Shown piece by piece: positions 6,661-8,665 of a stretch of 8,665 nt of DNA. The stretch spans positions 1-8,665 of the forward strand of contig JAFWWX010000235.1 of NCBI GenBank assembly GCA_017517985.1. Direction: 5' to 3'. The notes under the pieces were generated by a model. The model was not told the DNA's origin. It did not search any database and saw only the letters and a list, made by a program, of their open reading frames with translations. Source of the DNA: Clostridia bacterium. Lineage in GTDB: Bacteria; Bacillota_A; Clostridia; Oscillospirales; CAG-382. Position 1 is the stretch's first letter; every line of letters starts with the position of its first letter. The position numbers and the translations under genes are program-made.

Positions 6661-6890
6661 GTATCATTATAGGCAATAATCGTCATGGCAGGTACGGTAA
6701 GTTACTTTCCGTATTGTTGCTAAATGGGTACACGCTCGTACCTTAGTTTCAGCGGTCCGTTTTATGAAGGCTTGTCCTTCACAGGTAGTCTTGGCGCATT
6801 CGCAACTTGCTCGAATTATTGCTAATGTATTCGTTGTTGGGTATTCAGTTTTCAAAGAGCAATGAAAAGAAAAATGCTTATTTTCCCCTA
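6661..6890 (-). ncRNA. Upstream half of the long leader, with boxA-like motif and three stems
   Basis: If transcription starts after the TATAAT at 6900-6895, the transcript carries TGCTCTTTGAAAA (6861-6849). This resembles the boxA antitermination element found in rRNA leaders and spacers, where NusB/NusE load. Three local stems follow: GAAGG/CCTTC (6780-6766), GGTAC/GTACC (6742-6727) and TACGG/CCGTA (6713-6693, with an inner AGT/ACT). A 62-codon open frame with a TTG start (6855-6667, six cysteines) overlaps this part, but it has no ribosome binding site and its start lies inside the boxA-like motif. I therefore favour RNA over protein. Together with the next 120 bases this may be one long regulatory leader of the recombinase operon. 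Confidence 0.45.
6666..6671 (-). promoter_or_regulatory. Possible internal -10 box before the structured RNA core
   Basis: A perfect TATAAT on the minus strand ends 6 bases before the structured core. No good -35 hexamer is found 16-18 bases upstream (the nearest is TACCTG), so the promoter claim is weak. Confidence 0.25.
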
Positions 6891-6894
6891 CACC

Positions 6895-6900
6895 ATTATA
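6895..6900 (-). promoter_or_regulatory. Likely -10 box of the leader and recombinase operon
   Basis: A perfect TATAAT on the minus strand lies about 35 bases before the boxA-like motif and 38 bases after the stop codon of the sigma-like gene. The -35 region is only A/T rich (AAAATT at 17 bases), without a TTGACA-like hexamer. This could mean dependence on an activator or on the neighbouring sigma-like factor, which is inference. Confidence 0.45.
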
Positions 6901-6938
6901 TAAAGCTGAATTTTTTTAATTTTGAGAACCACAAATTT

Positions 6939-7349
6939 TTATAATTTTAATGATTCTCTTAATTTGGCAAGAAGTTTTGTCTTTCTCTTATTAACCGCTT
7001 TCTGTGAAATACCCAATTCCGCCGCAATTTCTCTTTCACTTTTTTCATATGTATAAACTTGCTCTATGAGATGAAGTTCTTCTTCCGACAAACCTTTTAA
7101 TGCAGACCTAAGCTTGTCTAACAGTATTTTTTGAATAACCTCCTCTTCAACATTAACATTTGGATCAGCAATGAAGCATTCGCCATCCTTCCCTTCATGA
7201 CCTAATGAATCCAAAGACAAAATAACGGCTTCCTCTTCATTTCGTTTGAGGTAGTCGTGTCTGTTCTGTTCTTCTTTATATTCAAAATATTTTTCTTTAG
7301 TAACTTCATATAAATAACCATTTATTTTCCAATAATATTTTTTATCCAT
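6939..7349 (-). CDS. Sigma-70 region-4-like regulator, 136 aa
   Basis: Resembles the short sigma-factor-like proteins common in Firmicute integrative elements. The N-terminus (YYWKINGYLYEVTKEKY) is typical of that group. The middle holds LSLDSL and ADPNVNVEEEV, and the C-terminal third is a region-4 helix-turn-helix: GLSEEELHLIEQVY (about 87-100), then SEREIAAELGISQKAVNKRK (about 104-123). Region 2 is absent, so it is not a complete sigma factor by itself; it may work with a partner or act as a DNA-binding activator. The start is ATG 7349, with GGAGG 9 bases upstream; the alternative GTG at 7397 has no site. The ribosome binding site is buried in a long hairpin (7355-7397), suggesting translational control. 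It lies directly upstream of the recombinase leader and is a plausible activator of it. Confidence 0.85.
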   Translation of the reverse strand: MDKKYYWKINGYLYEVTKEKYFEYKEEQNRHDYLKRNEEEAVILSLDSLGHEGKDGECFIADPNVNVEEEVIQKILLDKLRSALKGLSEEELHLIEQVYTYEKSEREIAAELGISQKAVNKRKTKLLAKLRESLKL

Positions 7350-7354
7350 TAAGA

Positions 7355-7397
7355 TATCCTCCATTCGAATTTTTTTGGTTTGTTCGAATGGGGACAC
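7355..7397 (-). promoter_or_regulatory. Long hairpin burying the ribosome binding site of the sigma-like gene
   Basis: On the minus strand the arm GTGTCCCCATTCGAA (7397-7383) pairs with TTCGAATGGAGGATAT (7369-7354), around a 13-base A-rich loop: 9 perfect pairs, a single bulged A, then about 6 more with two G-U. The GGAGGA of the sigma-like gene lies inside the stem. As DNA, the CATTCGAA/TTCGAATG repeat could also be an operator. Confidence 0.65.
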
Positions 7398-7465
7398 TAT
7401 GGATATCTGCTATAATATGAGAACCAATGCTCGGTCCATTTACTGTGATTGCCTAAAACAAAAAA

Positions 7466-7501
7466 GACCGCAAAAAGCCAACACCCGGCTTCTTTGCAGT
7501 C
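7466..7501 (-). terminator. Strong Rho-independent terminator upstream of the sigma-like gene
   Basis: On the minus strand, GACTGCAAAGAAGCC pairs with GGCTTTTTGCGGTC (14 bp with one bulged G and one G-U), with a 7-base loop, followed by TTTTTTGTTTT. It lies about 115 bases before the sigma-like gene's start, so that gene needs read-through, antitermination or its own promoter. Confidence 0.85.
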
Positions 7502-7596
7502 TTGAATACGAGTTAAAGTTCTTTTATTAATTATCCAATTATGTACAGAATAATTGCGAGAACTTTTCATCATCGGCACCTCATAAAGACAGAAAA

Positions 7597-7627
7597 AGGT
7601 GCCGCAGCGAAATCTGCTGCGACACCT
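7597..7627 (-). terminator. Strong Rho-independent terminator with an alternative fold
   Basis: On the minus strand, AGGTGTCGCAGC pairs with GCTGCGGCACCT (12 bp, one G-U) around AGATTTC, followed by TTTTTCTGTCTTT. It follows the 37-codon ORF by about 40 bases. Its 3' arm GGCACCT can instead pair perfectly with AGGTGCC at 7581-7575, which would open the terminator. Confidence 0.85.
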
Positions 7628-7667
7628 CTCCTGTGGTTATGCGATGTGCTTGTAGTTATTTACGATT

Positions 7668-7781
7668 TTAAGAGTCACCAATCCCCTTGTCGTATAAAGC
7701 ACCTATCGCAGCAAATTTCGAATAAGTAATATATAAATTTACATTGTTTACTTTGTTTGTGTATAAAATTTGCAATTTCAT
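7668..7781 (-). CDS. Small ORF, 37 aa, possible leader peptide
   Basis: ATG 7781 has GGAGG 9 bases upstream, and the frame reads MKLQILYTNKVNNVNLY and on to a TAA at 7668. The peptide is unremarkable: mixed, Asn/Tyr rich in the first half, with a short hydrophobic stretch (FAAIGALY) near residue 24-31. A strong terminator begins 40 bases after the stop. The layout of ribosome binding site, short ORF and terminator fits either a small independent gene or a leader peptide whose translation governs read-through toward the sigma-like gene. No repeated codon run that would name a sensed amino acid is seen. Confidence 0.45.
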   Translation of the reverse strand: MKLQILYTNKVNNVNLYITYSKFAAIGALYDKGIGDS

Positions 7782-8000
7782 TGAATTGAACCTCCGTTTG
7801 TCATTAACCCTTATAAATTTATAATTTACGATGAGAATTACCATAATTTTACTATTTTCTATCCGAATATGCTGTCGAAGCCTGTTGTCGAAACCCCTAA
7901 ATCGTTCATCAAATTAACTCATAAAACGATAAATTCGTTTATAAATTGATAGATTATTAGATTTTTTGATATTTTTCATCAGAAAATAAGGTCAAAAAAA
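7782..8000. other. AT-rich spacer without a recognised gene
   Basis: I see no coding frame with a ribosome binding site here. It holds an imperfect inverted repeat (ATAAAACGA at 7921-7929 against TCGTTTAT at 7935-7942), a direct repeat TTCGACA on the minus strand spaced 15 bases apart (around 7876-7897), and TTATAAATTTATAA near 7810-7825. Any of these could be operator or promoter parts for the 37-codon ORF, but no clear -35/-10 pair can be given. Confidence 0.4.
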
Positions 8001-8026
8001 GCGTCACGGATTAATTTCCGTGACGC
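8001..8026 (-). terminator. Strong Rho-independent terminator
   Basis: On the minus strand, GCGTCACGGA pairs perfectly with TCCGTGACGC (10 bp) around AATTAA, followed by seven T residues. It isolates the repressor side of the region from the 37-codon ORF and the sigma-like gene, which therefore need a promoter between 7782 and 8000. Confidence 0.9.
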
Positions 8027-8069
8027 CTTAATTCGATAGCCTTATATCTAAAAATAGCGACAAATATCC

Positions 8070-8180
8070 CTATGGTGTCTGCCATCTATGTAAGGCAAGC
8101 ATCACAGCAATTGCATATGCTTTAAATACATAAACCTGATCTTGTACTTCTGCAACTGCCATTATTGTCCCGCCTTTCAT
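8070..8180 (-). CDS. Tiny ORF between two terminators, 36 or 30 aa
   Basis: The frame opens at ATG 8180 and has a second ATG at 8162, which is the better start because GAAAGGCGGG lies just before it. It ends at TAG 8070. From the second start the peptide is MAVAEVQDQVYVFKAYAIAV followed by a short hydrophobic run and a basic HRWQTP tail, so it could associate with the membrane. It sits between the terminator behind the repressor gene and the strong terminator at 8001-8026, as a small separate transcription unit would. No convincing promoter was found and no family is recognised. It may be a real small protein or the chance frame of a small RNA. Confidence 0.35.
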   Translation of the reverse strand: MKGGTIMAVAEVQDQVYVFKAYAIAVMLALHRWQTP

Positions 8181-8204
8181 ATAATAACGACTTAGGGCAA
8201 AAAA

Positions 8205-8220
8205 CAGACCTGACGGTCTG
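8205..8220 (-). terminator. Terminator of the repressor gene
   Basis: On the minus strand, CAGACC pairs with GGTCTG around GTCA, followed by six T residues. It begins 16 bases after the repressor's stop codon. Confidence 0.75.
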
Positions 8221-8235
8221 TTATAAGTCATCTTG

Positions 8236-8580
8236 TTATTTACTTTTTATAAATTCGATTCCATTCTCGTCTATTATTCTCTCTATGTATCCTGCAACTT
8301 TCAGCTTGTCTTCAATACCAAGAAATTCAAGCTTCCTCAAAACATCGAAAGTATATTTATCCTCTCTGTCCTTAATATCGGTATCAACCAAATCATCAAG
8401 TGGAATGTTTAATACTTTTGCAATTTTAGTTAATGTTGCAACACTAGGATATGTTAGTCCCTTCTCTATTCGAGAAATATGTTGTTGTGAAAGTTCTGCT
8501 TTTTCAGCAAACTTTTCCTGCGATAATTCTTTTGCTTTTCGCAGTGTCTTAATTCTATTTCCTAAAGTTTCATCTTTCAT
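8236..8580 (-). CDS. XRE-family (Cro/C1-type) repressor, 114 aa
   Basis: DNA-binding regulator with an N-terminal Cro/C1 helix-turn-helix at about residues 9-63: IKTLRKAKELSQEKFAEKA, then LSQQHISRIEKG as the recognition helix, then PSVATLTKIAKVLNIPLDDL. The remaining 50 residues (DKYTFDVLRKLEFLGIEDKL and on) form a short helical tail for dimerisation; there is no LexA-like peptidase domain and no ImmA-type partner in the window. Start ATG 8580 has AAGGGAG at a slightly long spacing of 11 bases. A TATAAT lies 38 bases upstream, and a 9-bp inverted repeat brackets the promoter, which fits autorepression. Such proteins often keep integrative elements and prophages quiescent, and this one may also control a divergent gene beyond the right edge. 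Confidence 0.92.
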   Translation of the reverse strand: MKDETLGNRIKTLRKAKELSQEKFAEKAELSQQHISRIEKGLTYPSVATLTKIAKVLNIPLDDLVDTDIKDREDKYTFDVLRKLEFLGIEDKLKVAGYIERIIDENGIEFIKSK

Positions 8581-8643
8581 ACTGTGCTACACTCCCTTAT
8601 ATATTTTATCACATTTAATTATAAAAGATTACAACACAGTATG
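8578..8643. promoter_or_regulatory. Repressor promoter flanked by a 9-bp inverted repeat (candidate operators)
   Basis: CATACTGTG at 8578-8586 and CACAGTATG at 8635-8643 are exact inverted copies 48 bases apart. The similarity extends more loosely inward (CTACA and TGTAA read in the same sense). Between them lies TATAAT on the minus strand (8623-8618). One copy covers the repressor's start codon, the other its -35 region and probably a divergent promoter. Two sites bound by the same XRE protein is the simplest reading. Confidence 0.55.
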
Positions 8644-8665
8644 TTTATATAAAGATTTATTTACA

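Noticed and set aside
7350..7397. GTG start adding 16 residues to the sigma-like protein
   Set aside because: No Shine-Dalgarno sequence precedes the GTG, the codons lie within the hairpin, and ATG 7349 has GGAGG at correct spacing.
7397..7579. 60-codon minus-strand frame ending near the sigma-like gene
   Set aside because: It has a GAGGTG-like site before its ATGs, but it runs straight through a strong terminator and its protein looks unlike a real gene. The site is better explained as part of an alternative hairpin.
7541..7729. Plus-strand frame of 62 codons
   Set aside because: It overlaps the 37-codon ORF and a terminator on the opposite strand and has no ribosome binding site.
7876..7897. 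Direct repeat TTCGACA as a recombination or replication site
   Set aside because: Only two short copies in AT-rich DNA, without symmetry or further copies; chance is a sufficient explanation.
1..8665. Attachment sites (attL/attR) or terminal repeats of the element
   Set aside because: Large serine recombinase sites share only a very short core, and only one side of any junction would be visible. I found no convincing pair.
1..8665. CRISPR array, tRNA or rRNA genes
   Set aside because: No regularly spaced repeats and no tRNA or rRNA signatures; the boxA-like motif alone does not indicate an rRNA operon.

Overview
The window looks like part of an integrated mobile element (an integrative and conjugative or mobilizable element, or a remnant) in a low-GC Firmicute, most likely a gut-type Clostridia/Lachnospiraceae lineage. 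The reasons are strong AGGAGG-type ribosome binding sites, AT-rich spacers, U-tract terminators, and the families present: large serine recombinases, a sigma-70 region-4-like regulator and an XRE repressor. Every gene I accept lies on the minus strand, so the window is best read from right to left. Neither end of the element could be located.

Right part (8665 to about 7350, control region). An XRE-family repressor (8236-8580) has a 9-bp inverted repeat around its promoter that could be an autoregulatory operator. Below it come a strong terminator, a tiny ORF (8070-8180), another strong terminator, a 37-codon ORF (7668-7781), and two further terminators. One of these can refold with a downstream Shine-Dalgarno sequence. 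A sigma-region-4-like protein (6939-7349) follows, and its ribosome binding site lies inside a long hairpin. This is a region of layered transcriptional and translational control.

Middle part (about 6900 to 6430). About 500 bases carry no convincing gene. They hold a TATAAT box, a boxA-like antitermination motif and a dense run of stable stems with compensating arms. I read this as a structured leader or noncoding RNA in front of the recombinase operon. A 53-codon ORF (6266-6427) follows.

Recombinase module (6167 to 2087). Three large serine recombinase genes are tightly coupled. The first (4608-6167) and third (2087-3733) are full length with intact catalytic residues. The middle one (3711-4607) consists only of the DNA-binding recombinase domain, zinc ribbon and C-terminal part, and has no catalytic domain. 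Triplets of serine recombinases are known from some Firmicute integrative elements; the division of labour among the three is not something I can derive from sequence.

Left part (2073 to 1). The operon appears to continue into five small uncharacterised genes and ends at a terminator at 22-42. Two of these look like resolvase-fold derivatives that have lost catalytic residues. The 180-residue protein at 54-596 is collinear with the recombinase catalytic domains, but the serine and three conserved arginine positions are replaced. The 58-residue protein at 1682-1858 starts with a resolvase-like motif in which glycine replaces the serine. Together with the catalytic-domain-less middle recombinase, this makes an unusual set of active, split and apparently dead recombinase parts in one transcription unit, which is the most interesting feature of the window.
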